Positions 43,999-52,433 of a stretch of 64,000 nt of DNA are shown piece by piece; position 1 is the stretch's first letter, and each line of letters starts with the position of its first letter. The notes beneath the pieces were generated by a model. The model was not told where the DNA came from. It did not search any database and saw only the letters and a program-made list of their open reading frames with translations. The position numbers were made by a program, and so were the translations under genes. The DNA is taken from contig NZ_JARVSC010000009.1 in assembly GCF_030209375.1 (NCBI RefSeq), positions 1-64,000 of the forward strand. The letters run 5' to 3'. The DNA comes from Plantibacter sp. ME-Dv--P-122b. Lineage in GTDB: Bacteria > Actinomycetota > Actinomycetes > Actinomycetales > Microbacteriaceae.

Positions 43999-44916
43999 GT
44001 GCCTGAAGCATCGAGTACTTTGGCAGCGCTCTCCACCGAGGGACGCAACCCGCGCACGGTCGACCTCGACACGCTGGACACGCTCCGGCTGCTCGAGGTG
44101 ATCAACGACGAGGACCGACTCGTCGCCGACGCGGTCCGAGCGGAACTGCCGAGCATCGCGCGCGCCGTGGAACGCATCACGGAGGCTCGCCGGCAGGGTG
44201 GGCGACTCGTCTACCTCGGTGCAGGGACGAGCGGCCGGATCGGACTGCTCGACGCGGTCGAGTGCCCGCCGACCTTCGGCACCGACCCTTCCGAGGTCCT
44301 GGGGCTCATCGCCGGGGGCGAGCACGCCTTCGTCGTCGCCGTCGAGGGTGCCGAGGACGACATCGAGCTCGGCGCCTCGGAACTCATCGCGGCCGACCTC
44401 CGCCCCACGGACGTCGTCGTCGGTCTCGCGGCCAGCGGTCGCACCCCGTACGTCATCGGTGGCCTGCGCTACGCACGCCACCTGGGCGCGGGGACGATCG
44501 CCGTGTCCTGCAACCGGAACGCCCGGATCAGCGCCGAGGCGGACATCGCCATCGAGGTGATGACCGGCCCTGAGGCGCTCACCGGCTCCACCCGCCTGAA
44601 GGCCGGGACCGCGCAGAAGCTCGTGTGCAACATGCTGTCCACCGCGTCCATGGTGCGTTCGGGCAAGGTCTTCTCCAACCTCATGGTCGACGTGAAGCCG
44701 ACCAACGAGAAGCTCGTCGACCGTGCGCAGCGGATCGTCGCCGACGCCACCGGTGTCGAACGGTCGATCGCCGACGCGGCCCTGGAGCAGGCCGGTGCGC
44801 ACGCCAAGACCGCCGTCGTCATGCTCCTCGCCGACGTGGACGCAGCGACGGCCGCCCGGCTGCTCGAATCGCACGACGGCGACGTCCGCTCAGCCGTGGC
44901 CGCGGCGAGCGCCTGA
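43999..44916 (+). CDS. murQ: N-acetylmuramic acid 6-phosphate etherase
   Basis: This 305-residue SIS-domain lyase removes D-lactate from MurNAc-6-phosphate to give GlcNAc-6-phosphate. Recognisable segments are STEGRNPRT, YLGAGTSGRIG (phosphate loop), GLAASGRTPYVIG and LVDVKPTN-type end. The start is GTG 43999 with GGAGG seven bases upstream; it overlaps nothing but leaves 66 bp after AnmK. The D-lactate released is the likely substrate of the dehydrogenase at 45840. Confidence 0.93.
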   Translation: MPEASSTLAALSTEGRNPRTVDLDTLDTLRLLEVINDEDRLVADAVRAELPSIARAVERITEARRQGGRLVYLGAGTSGRIGLLDAVECPPTFGTDPSEVLGLIAGGEHAFVVAVEGAEDDIELGASELIAADLRPTDVVVGLAASGRTPYVIGGLRYARHLGAGTIAVSCNRNARISAEADIAIEVMTGPEALTGSTRLKAGTAQKLVCNMLSTASMVRSGKVFSNLMVDVKPTNEKLVDRAQRIVADATGVERSIADAALEQAGAHAKTAVVMLLADVDAATAARLLESHDGDVRSAVAAASA

Positions 44917-44935
44917 GCAGGAACGAGAGGACACC

Positions 44936-45721
44936 GTGGAGATCATCATCCTTCCCGACGCCGCCGAGGTCGGTCGCGTCGCCGGCGCGAAGATCGCGTC
45001 GATCGTCGCCGGACGACCCCAGGCCGTCATCGGGCTCGCGACCGGGTCCAGCCCGCAGGGCATCTACGCGGAACTGGCGCGTCGTGTGCAGGCGGGCTCG
45101 CTGTCGTTCGCCGAGGCGCGCGGCTTCGCATTGGACGAATACGTGGGCATCCCGGCCGACCACCCCGAGTCGTACGCCAGCGTGATCGCGCGCGAGGTCG
45201 TCGCTCCGCTCGGCTTCGACCCGTCGCGCGTCCGCGTCCCGGACGGCCGCGCCGCAGACCTCGCGGCCGCTGCGAACGAGTACGACCGGGCCATCGCCGA
45301 GGCCGGCGGCATCGACGTGCAGATCCTCGGCATCGGGTCGAACGGACACATCGGGTTCAACGAGCCCACGTCGTCGTTCGCGTCGCGCACGCGCATCAAG
45401 ACCCTCGCGCCGAAGACCCGTCAGGACAACGCCCGCTTCTTCGACTCGCCCGACCAGGTGCCGACCCACTGCATGACGCAGGGACTCGGGACCATCCTCG
45501 AGGCGCGGGAGCTCGTGCTGGTCGCCCAGGGCGCTGGCAAGGCCGACGCCGTCGCGGCCGCCGTCGAGGGACCGCTCAGCGCGTTCCTTCCCGGGTCGGC
45601 GCTCCAGCTGCACGAGCACGCGACCGTCGTCGTCGACGAGGCGGCGGCATCAGGGCTGCGGTTGTCGGACTACTATCGCTACACCTACGACAACCGGCCG
45701 GACTGGCAACGCTTCGAATGA
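44936..45721 (+). CDS. nagB: Glucosamine-6-phosphate deaminase
   Basis: This 261-residue sugar-isomerase-fold enzyme converts glucosamine-6-phosphate to fructose-6-phosphate and ammonia. Seen are GLATGSSPQGIY, ALDEYVGIP with the catalytic Asp, and GIGSNGHIGFNEP. GTG 44936 follows GAGAGG. It closes the route from amino sugars to glycolysis, but the deacetylase NagA needed before it is not in the window. Confidence 0.94.
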   Translation: MEIIILPDAAEVGRVAGAKIASIVAGRPQAVIGLATGSSPQGIYAELARRVQAGSLSFAEARGFALDEYVGIPADHPESYASVIAREVVAPLGFDPSRVRVPDGRAADLAAAANEYDRAIAEAGGIDVQILGIGSNGHIGFNEPTSSFASRTRIKTLAPKTRQDNARFFDSPDQVPTHCMTQGLGTILEARELVLVAQGAGKADAVAAAVEGPLSAFLPGSALQLHEHATVVVDEAAASGLRLSDYYRYTYDNRPDWQRFE

Positions 45722-45734
45722 ATCGGCCGGGCGA

Positions 45735-45771
45735 TGGCCGACGACGCCCCATCCTCTGAGGCGTCCGGCCA
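45735..45771 (+). terminator. Hairpin after nagB
   Basis: TGGCCG plus GACGCC on the left and GGCGTC plus CGGCCA on the right can form a stem with a two-base bulge around an 11-base loop, starting 14 bp after the nagB stop. It suggests that the next gene also has its own promoter. Confidence 0.4.
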
Positions 45772-45839
45772 CCGCAGCCGCACCCGAGCACCCCGCACCC
45801 CTGCACCCCGCTGACGCCCGCATTCGAGAAGGAAGCCTC

Positions 45840-48689
45840 GTGGCACACCCGACCACCGCCCCATCCCGCATCACCGAAGCCATCGGCGGAGCCGTGGGCG
45901 ACCCCTCCCGGATCCGCACCCGGGCGATCGACCTGGCCGCGTACGCCGGGGATGCATCGCACTACCTGCTGACGCCCGAGGCGGTCGTCATCGCGGAGAG
46001 CGCTGCCGAGGTCGCCGCGATCCTCCGAGCGGCGACGCGGTCCGCCGCGCCCGTCACGTTCCGGTCGGGTGGCACCAGCCTGTCGGGTCAGGCCTCCGGT
46101 TCCGGCATCATCGTCGACACGAGGCAGCGGTTCAAGTCCATCGAGGTCCTCGACGACGGCAAGCGCGTCCGGGTGCAGCCGGGAGCGACAGTGGCGCAGG
46201 TCAACGCGCGACTCACGCGACTCGGCTACCGGCTCGGCCCCGACCCGGCGAGCGAGGTCGCGTGCACGATCGGCGGTGTGATCGCGAACAACTCCAGCGG
46301 TATGGCCTGCGGGATCGACGAGAACACCTATCGGACGCTGGAGTCGATGGTGTTCGTCCTCCCGTCGGGCACCATGATCGACACGGCCGATCCGACGGCC
46401 GACCGGCAGCTCCACGAAGCGGAACCGGAGCTCGCCGAGGGCATCGAGCGCCTGCAGCGCCGCGTGCGATCGAATCCGGCGTCGGTCGCATCCATCGAGC
46501 GCCAGTTCTCCCTGAAGAACACCATGGGGTACGGGATCAACGCGTTCCTGGACTTCGAATCGCCCGTGGACGTCCTGCAGCACCTCATCATCGGCTCGGA
46601 GGGCACGCTGGCCTTCGTCGCCGAGGCGACCTTCCGCACCGTCCCCGTCCTCCCGCTGGTGTCGACGGCGCTGGCCGTGTTCCCCTCCCTCGACGCGGCG
46701 ACGCGCGCGCTGCCCGAGTTGGTCGCGTCCGGAGCCGCCACGCTCGAGCTCATGGACGCCACGTCCCTGACGGTCGGGCAGCGTCTCCCCGGCAGCCCGG
46801 CGGAGATCCAGGGCTTCACGCCGCAGGATCACGCGGCACTCCTCGTCGAGTACCGCTCCGAGGACGCCGTCGAACTCAGGGACCGCGCGACGGCGGGCGG
46901 TGTGCTCCTGAACGGTCTGGACGTGCACGCGCCGGTGGTGTTCTCGAGCGACGCGTCCCAGCGGTCACGCGCCTGGGCGCTCCGCAAAGGCCTCTACGCC
47001 TCGGTCGCGGGAGCGCGACCCTCCGGCACCACGGCCCTCCTCGAGGACATCGTCGTCCCGACCGCCGCCCTCGCCGACACCTGCGCGAGCCTGCAGGAGC
47101 TCTTCGTGCAGCACGCCTACCGCGACTCGGTCATCTTCGGCCACGCGAAGGACGGCAACATCCACTTCATGCTCACCGACCGGTTCGAGGGCGACGCCGC
47201 GCTCGGCCGGTTCAACGGCTTCACCGAGCAGATGGTCGACCTCGTCCTCGCGGCTGGCGGCAATCTGAAGGCCGAGCACGGCACCGGTCGCGCCATGGCA
47301 CCGTACGTCCGCCGACAGTACGGCGATGAACTGTACGGGGTGATGCTCGAGCTGAAGCGGTTGGTCGACCCGGCCGGGGTGATGAACCCCGGCGTGCTGA
47401 TCGACGAGGATCCCGAAGCGCACCTCCAGGGGATCAAGCTCCAGCCGACGGTCGAGGAGGAGGTCGATCGCTGCGTGGAGTGCGGGTACTGCGAACCCGT
47501 CTGCCCGAGCCGCGACCTGACGCTGACGCCGCGGCAGCGCATCGTCGTCCGCCGTGCCGAGGAGTCCGCTCGCGCTCGCGGGGACATCGCCCTCGCCGAG
47601 GAGCTCGCGGACGACTACGACTACGCCGGCGTGCAGACCTGTGCCGTCGACGGGATGTGTCAGACCGCGTGCCCGGTCCAGATCAACACGGGCGCGCTGG
47701 TCAAGCGCATCCGGCGCACGGAGGCGGCTCCGGTCGCCGCCGCGGGCTGGAAGGCGGCCGCCACCGGTTGGGGGCCGGTCACGCGGATCGGTTCGGTCGC
47801 ACTCTCCGGCGCGAAGCTCCTGCCGGCTCCGGTGGTCGGTGCGGTGACCGACGTGGCCAGGGCCGTGCTCGGTACCGACACCGTGCCGAAGTACTCAGGA
47901 GATCTGCCGGGCGGAGGACGCTCGCGGAAGGCACTCGGTCGGACGGTGGGTGCCGGTGACGGTCCGACCGTCGGCATCTACGTCCCGGCGTGCGTGAACA
48001 GCATGTTCGGGGCGGCGGACGGCGGGGACGGCGTCATGGGCGCCTTCACCCGGCTGCTCGAGCGAGCAGGCCTGAGCATGATCGTCCCCGACGGCGTCGA
48101 GTCGATCTGTTGCGGCACCCCGTGGTCGTCCAAGGGGTTCGCGTCCGGTGCTGCGGTGAACGAGCAGCGCACGGTCGAACGCATCCGAGCGGCCGTCGCC
48201 GACAGCGGCCTCGTGGTCGTCAGCGACGCGTCGAGCTGCACCGAGGGCTTCGCGAAGCTCCTCAGCGAGAGCGGCGTGGTCGTCGAGGACGCGGTGGCCT
48301 TCGCCGTCCGCGAGATCCTGCCCCGGGTCGACGTCTCAGCGCAGATCGAGCAACTCGTCCTGCACCCGACCTGTTCCTCGCGCCAGATGGGCCTCGACCC
48401 GGATCTCGTGCTGATCGGCGAAGCCGTGGCCGAGCGCGTGCACGTCCCGGACGACTGGGGCTGCTGCGCGTTCGCCGGCGACCGCGGCATGCTGCACCCC
48501 GAGCTGACGGCGTCGGCTACGAAGGCCGAGGCCGCCGAGGTCGCCGCGCTGGGTGCCGACGCGCACGCCTCCTGCAACCGCACCTGCGAGCTCGGGATGA
48601 CCCGCGCCACGGGCGAGGACTACCGCCACGTGCTCGAGCTGCTCGACGCCGCGTCGTCTCGCGCGGAGCGCGGGGCGAGCCTGCGATGA
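45840..48689 (+). CDS. FAD and Fe-S D-lactate/glycolate-type dehydrogenase
   Basis: This 949-residue fusion has an FAD-binding_4 domain (about 40-220, RSGGTSLSGQASGSG) and a flavin oxidase C-terminal domain to about 530. Two 4Fe-4S clusters start at Cys545 (CVECGYCEPVCP) and Cys601 (CAVDGMCQTACP). Two CCG-type domains follow (CCGTPWSS and CCAFAGDRG). This is the architecture of membrane-associated quinone-linked D-lactate dehydrogenases. Following MurQ, which releases D-lactate, it most likely oxidises D-lactate to pyruvate; glycolate is the alternative. GTG 45840 follows AAGGA. Confidence 0.88.
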   Translation: MAHPTTAPSRITEAIGGAVGDPSRIRTRAIDLAAYAGDASHYLLTPEAVVIAESAAEVAAILRAATRSAAPVTFRSGGTSLSGQASGSGIIVDTRQRFKSIEVLDDGKRVRVQPGATVAQVNARLTRLGYRLGPDPASEVACTIGGVIANNSSGMACGIDENTYRTLESMVFVLPSGTMIDTADPTADRQLHEAEPELAEGIERLQRRVRSNPASVASIERQFSLKNTMGYGINAFLDFESPVDVLQHLIIGSEGTLAFVAEATFRTVPVLPLVSTALAVFPSLDAATRALPELVASGAATLELMDATSLTVGQRLPGSPAEIQGFTPQDHAALLVEYRSEDAVELRDRATAGGVLLNGLDVHAPVVFSSDASQRSRAWALRKGLYASVAGARPSGTTALLEDIVVPTAALADTCASLQELFVQHAYRDSVIFGHAKDGNIHFMLTDRFEGDAALGRFNGFTEQMVDLVLAAGGNLKAEHGTGRAMAPYVRRQYGDELYGVMLELKRLVDPAGVMNPGVLIDEDPEAHLQGIKLQPTVEEEVDRCVECGYCEPVCPSRDLTLTPRQRIVVRRAEESARARGDIALAEELADDYDYAGVQTCAVDGMCQTACPVQINTGALVKRIRRTEAAPVAAAGWKAAATGWGPVTRIGSVALSGAKLLPAPVVGAVTDVARAVLGTDTVPKYSGDLPGGGRSRKALGRTVGAGDGPTVGIYVPACVNSMFGAADGGDGVMGAFTRLLERAGLSMIVPDGVESICCGTPWSSKGFASGAAVNEQRTVERIRAAVADSGLVVVSDASSCTEGFAKLLSESGVVVEDAVAFAVREILPRVDVSAQIEQLVLHPTCSSRQMGLDPDLVLIGEAVAERVHVPDDWGCCAFAGDRGMLHPELTASATKAEAAEVAALGADAHASCNRTCELGMTRATGEDYRHVLELLDAASSRAERGASLR

Positions 48690-48945
48690 CGAGCTGAGTC
48701 GGTGACCGGTCAAGCACCTGTCACGAGCTCGCCCGGTAATGGCACGTATGCAAGACAAGTGACACTGAGCGGCGCGCCGTGGCACCTGCAGCGGCATCGC
48801 GCCGGCTCGTCGAGGAGCTGTCGGCGCCTGCCATCTGGTGGTGGCCGCCGCGCGCACACCGCGACGTCGACGACACCCGGCCCGTGCCCACGGCGCCGAG
48901 CCGCTGAAGCGACCGGGACCGCGGGTCGGGACCCGGAGGGAGGCG

Positions 48946-49818
48946 TCAGGAGGCGATCCGGTCCAGCTCGGCGAGGTCCGCTTCGGCGAGCGTGAGCGCG
49001 GCGCCCGCGATGTTCTCGCGGAGATGGGCCACGGATGACGTGCCCGGGATCAGCAAGATGTTGGGTGAGCGCTGCAGCAGCCACGCCAACGCGACGGACA
49101 TCGGCGAGGCGTCGAGTCGAGCTGCGACCGCGGTGAGCACGTCGGACTGCAGCGGGCTGAACCCACCAAGGGGGAAGAACGGGGTGTAAGCGATCCCTTC
49201 GCCGGCGAGTCGGTCGATGAGCGCGTCGTCCCCCCGGTTGGCCAGGTTGTACATGTTCTGCACCGACACGATCGGCGCGATCGCCTGCGCTTCCTCCACC
49301 TGCTCGGCGGTGGCGTTGCTCACGCCGAGGTGACGGATGAGTCCCTGTCGCTGCAGGTCGACCAGGGTCTCGAAAGCTTCCGTGACCGGCTCGGGAACCG
49401 GTCCGTTCGCATCACCCAGGCGGAGATGGACGAGGTCGAGGACGTCGACACCGAGCGTCTCGAGATTGTCGTCGATCTGGGCTTTGAGCTCATCGGGCTT
49501 CCGCGCTGCAGGCCAGCCGCCCTGCGCGTCACGGCGTCCGCCCGCCTTCGTCGCGATGAGCAGTTCCGCGGGATACGGGTGCAGGGCCTCGCGGATGAGT
49601 TCGTTGACGACGCGGGGGCCGTAGGTCTCCGCGGTGTCGATGTGGGTGATGCCGGCGCCGGCCGCTTCACGGAGGACAGCGATCGCCGCGTCATGGTCCT
49701 TCGGCGGGCCGACCACCCAGGGGCCGGCGAGTTGCATGGCGCCGTAGCCGAAGCGGGAGACCGTGTGGTCGCCCAGGGTCCAGGTGCCGCCGGGCAGGTG
49801 TCGGGTGTCGGTGTTCAT
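48946..49818 (-). CDS. Aldo/keto reductase
   Basis: This 290-residue (alpha/beta)8 NADPH-dependent oxidoreductase has catalytic residues in HIDTAETYGP (Asp, Tyr), IATKAGG (Lys) and VHLRLGD (the usual His position). SVQNMYNLANR and IPGTSSVAHLREN form the cofactor-binding C-terminal part. The physiological carbonyl substrate is unknown. It is divergent from an HxlR regulator, which probably controls it. The 256-bp gap before it (48690-48945) contains no gene that I can support. Confidence 0.9.
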   Translation of the reverse strand: MNTDTRHLPGGTWTLGDHTVSRFGYGAMQLAGPWVVGPPKDHDAAIAVLREAAGAGITHIDTAETYGPRVVNELIREALHPYPAELLIATKAGGRRDAQGGWPAARKPDELKAQIDDNLETLGVDVLDLVHLRLGDANGPVPEPVTEAFETLVDLQRQGLIRHLGVSNATAEQVEEAQAIAPIVSVQNMYNLANRGDDALIDRLAGEGIAYTPFFPLGGFSPLQSDVLTAVAARLDASPMSVALAWLLQRSPNILLIPGTSSVAHLRENIAGAALTLAEADLAELDRIAS

Positions 49819-49879
49819 GAGCGTGCCTTCCGATGGGGGTGGACGAAGTGCCGTCGACCACTCTGGAGGAGTTGCTACC

Positions 49880-49920
49880 CTTTCGGAAGGAGTTACCTGG
49901 AAGTGCGTAGATACCGAAAG
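49880..49920. promoter_or_regulatory. Weak inverted repeat in the AKR/HxlR gap
   Basis: CTTTCGG (49880-49886) and CCGAAAG (49914-49920) are perfect inverted 7-mers 27 bp apart between the divergent aldo/keto reductase and HxlR genes. They could be two half sites of the HxlR operator; the spacing is unremarkable. Confidence 0.25.
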
Positions 49921-49927
49921 CGAGACC

Positions 49928-50350
49928 ATGGCCACCACCACAGCGGCAGATCAGCGGGCGGCGGCGAAGACGCAGTACAACGCGTTCCTCGCCGCCTGCC
50001 CGAGCCAGCAGCTCCTCGCGCAGGTGTCCGGCAAGTGGGTGGCTCTCGTGCTGTCCGCGCTCGGGAGCGGTCCGGACTGCGACGGGGAGCCGCGGCCGAT
50101 GCGGTACTCCGAGCTGGCGCGGACGCTCGCGGGCGTGAGCCCGAAGATGCTGTCGCAGACCTTGAAGTCACTGGAACGCGACGGGCTCATCAGCCGAACG
50201 GCGACGGCGACCGTCCCCGTGACGGTGACCTACGACCTGACCGCCCTCGGGCTCTCACTCCACCAGACGGTCCGGCAGCTCAAGGTGTGGTCCGAACTGC
50301 ACCGCGACGAGGTCTCGGCGCACCAGGCGCGGTTCGACGCCGACCGCTAG
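49928..50350 (+). CDS. HxlR-family transcriptional regulator
   Basis: This 140-residue single-domain winged-helix regulator has the HxlR features: an N-terminal Cys in LAACPSQQLL, VSGKWVALVLSAL, and the recognition helix in MRYSELARTLAGVSPKMLSQTLKSL. HxlR proteins often sense aldehydes or redox state through that cysteine. It is divergent from the aldo/keto reductase, a common regulator-target pairing. Confidence 0.9.
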   Translation: MATTTAADQRAAAKTQYNAFLAACPSQQLLAQVSGKWVALVLSALGSGPDCDGEPRPMRYSELARTLAGVSPKMLSQTLKSLERDGLISRTATATVPVTVTYDLTALGLSLHQTVRQLKVWSELHRDEVSAHQARFDADR

Positions 50351-50361
50351 GCGGCCGGCCG

Positions 50362-51423
50362 CTACGTCGTCCGCGTGACCTTCAGCAGCCCGCGGGGCCG
50401 ATCCGGATCGATGCCGCGGCGGAGCGCGATCGTCATCGCGAGTCGCTGCAGGGGCAGGATCTCCAGGAGCGGCATCAGCTGCTCCGGGAGTCCCGTCGGG
50501 AGCGGAACGATGAGTTCGTCCGGTCCGGCGACCTGCGGTCCGATCAGGAGCAACGACGAACCGGTGGCGCGCAGACGCTCGACCACCGGCTCGATCGCCG
50601 CACCCCCGCGACCAGGCGGGGCGATCACGATTGAGGCCACCGAAGCGTCGACCATCGCGAGTGGACCGTGCACGAGGTCTGCGCCGGAGAACCCCGCCGC
50701 CGAGACGTAGCAGGTCTCCATCAGCTTGAGCGCACCCTCGAGCGCGGTCGCGGACGCGTAACCGCGACCGGTGAGCACGAATCGGTCGCCGGTGAACCGC
50801 TGAGCGGCGCGCTCGATGACCTGCTCCACGCTCGCCGCGTCGAGCAGCGCGTCGCCGTACTCGGGCAGCTCGGCGAACCCGCCGCGGGGACTCGCCGACA
50901 GCCCGTCGAACAGCATCGCCAGCGCGAGCAGTTCCGCGGTGTAGGACTTCGTGGCCGCGACGGCCAGCTCCTCCCCCGCCCGGAGGTCGAACGCCAGCTC
51001 CGCGGCCTGCGCGAGCGGCGATGCGGACACGTTCGTGATGGCGAGGGTGAGGGCTCCCGCCTGCCGTGCCGCCTCGAGGGACTGCACGAGGTCAGGGGAC
51101 CCGCCCGATTGGCTCACCGCGATCACGAGGCACCGGTTCAGCCGTGGCACGGCTCCGTAGACGGTCGTCGTCGACGGCGACCAGGATCCTGCCGGAAGTC
51201 CGCACGTGACCTCGGCGAGGTACTTGCCATACAGGGCCGCGTGGTCGCTCGTGCCACGGGCGATGAACAGGACGAACGCGGGATCGAAGCGACGGATCCG
51301 CTCCACGGTCTCGTCGACCACACCGGCCTGCGCCAGGAGTCGACGCCAGGCGGCCGGCTGCTCGCGGATCTCCCGTTCCATCGCGGCGCCCGGCACCGGT
51401 GCGAGGGTCGTCGTGCCGCTCAT
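50362..51423 (-). CDS. SIS-domain sugar-phosphate isomerase/deaminase-like protein
   Basis: This 353-residue protein has two SIS domains, like the isomerase half of glucosamine-6-phosphate synthase and AgaS/FrlB. FIARGTSDHAALYGKYL is the first phosphate loop, VISQSGGSPDLVQ follows (written here AVSQSGGSPDLV), and LTGRGYASATALEG opens the second domain. It lacks the glutaminase domain, so it is probably a catabolic deaminase or isomerase for an amino-sugar phosphate. It is the last gene of the ABC/GH4 operon, and its start overlaps the kinase stop. Confidence 0.88.
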   Translation of the reverse strand: MSGTTTLAPVPGAAMEREIREQPAAWRRLLAQAGVVDETVERIRRFDPAFVLFIARGTSDHAALYGKYLAEVTCGLPAGSWSPSTTTVYGAVPRLNRCLVIAVSQSGGSPDLVQSLEAARQAGALTLAITNVSASPLAQAAELAFDLRAGEELAVAATKSYTAELLALAMLFDGLSASPRGGFAELPEYGDALLDAASVEQVIERAAQRFTGDRFVLTGRGYASATALEGALKLMETCYVSAAGFSGADLVHGPLAMVDASVASIVIAPPGRGGAAIEPVVERLRATGSSLLLIGPQVAGPDELIVPLPTGLPEQLMPLLEILPLQRLAMTIALRRGIDPDRPRGLLKVTRTT

Positions 51424-52433
51424 CGGACGGCTCCCGACGCGAGGACCGGTGCCGCGAAGCCGGATCTGAGCCGGTCCGTCGCCGCCGGTTCCACGTGGAC
51501 GGCGTCCAACGCGAGCAACGCTGCACCGAGGATGGGCGGGTCGGCCGGGAACAGCAGCTCGGCGTTCGGAGCGACCTCCAGGATCCGGTGCCGGACCTGG
51601 TCCTCCAACGCCGGCAGCCGAGCCGCCAGGATGCTGCCGCCGAGGACGATCGGCACAGTCGCGGACGTCAGCCCGAGCCGACGGAGCGCGGCGATGGCGA
51701 ACGAGGCGATCTCCCCGGCCAGACGCGACACGAGCTCACCGGCGACCTTGTCGCCCGCCGCGGCGGTCGCGAACACCTGCGGGCTGAGCTCGGCGAGGCG
51801 TTCCCGCGGGATCTCGCCGAAGTGCAGACGCTCGATCAGGGTGAGCACGTCCGGTTGGTGGAAGTGCTCGAGCACGATCTGCGTGAGCGCGGTGCGCGGG
51901 CCTCGCCCGTCCGCATCCCGAGCCGCGGCGGTCATCGCCGAGACACCGAGCTGGAGTCCGCCGCCCCAGTCTCCCGAGATCGGCCCGAGCGACGGGAAGC
52001 GGACGGTGCGTCCGTCATCCACGGCGACGCAGTTGATCCCGGCTCCACAGACGACGGCGACGCCGGTGCCTGCGAGCGAGGCGAGTCGCAGCAGGGCGAA
52101 GGTGTCGTTGTCCACGGTGACGGTCCGTGACCAGTTCCTGGCGACGATCGAAGCCACCATGTCCGAGCGCTCGCGGACGAGGTCCACGCCCGCGAGGAAG
52201 GCCGCCACATGCTCGATGTCGGCCGGCCCGAGGTCTCGGTCGATCGAGCGGAGGGCCTCCTGGATGAGGTCCTCGATCGCGGCCACCGCGCCCGTGGTGC
52301 CGAGCACGTGCGGGGAGTAGCCACCGCCCCGCCCCCGCGCGAGCACCGTCCCGTCCGGCGCCAGCACGACCACGTCGGTCTTGCTGTTGCCGCCGTCGAC
52401 CGCGACGATGAGCCGGGAGCCTACTTCGCCCAC
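51420..52433 (-). CDS. BadF-type N-acetylglucosamine kinase
   Basis: This 337-residue ASKHA-fold kinase of the BadF/BadG/BcrA/BcrD ATPase family has the phosphate-1 loop VDGGNSKTDVVV near residues 12-23, GAGINC and GPISGDWGGG in the middle, and GGSILAARLP near the end. Members of this type phosphorylate GlcNAc or glucosamine. GTG 52433 overlaps the GH4 stop by 13 bp. It probably phosphorylates the amino sugar imported by the ABC transporter. Confidence 0.88.
   Translation of the reverse strand: MGEVGSRLIVAVDGGNSKTDVVVLAPDGTVLARGRGGGYSPHVLGTTGAVAAIEDLIQEALRSIDRDLGPADIEHVAAFLAGVDLVRERSDMVASIVARNWSRTVTVDNDTFALLRLASLAGTGVAVVCGAGINCVAVDDGRTVRFPSLGPISGDWGGGLQLGVSAMTAAARDADGRGPRTALTQIVLEHFHQPDVLTLIERLHFGEIPRERLAELSPQVFATAAAGDKVAGELVSRLAGEIASFAIAALRRLGLTSATVPIVLGGSILAARLPALEDQVRHRILEVAPNAELLFPADPPILGAALLALDAVHVEPAATDRLRSGFAAPVLASGAVR

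Noticed and set aside
43929-44006. A 25-codon frame starting at the AnmK stop (ATGA overlap)
   Set aside because: It ends inside murQ, has no recognisable content, and the MurQ start has its own good ribosome binding site; probably chance.
48690-48945. Possible small gene or fragment between the D-lactate dehydrogenase and the aldo/keto reductase
   Set aside because: The only open frame (42 codons from a GTG) has no ribosome binding site, and no similarity can be claimed.
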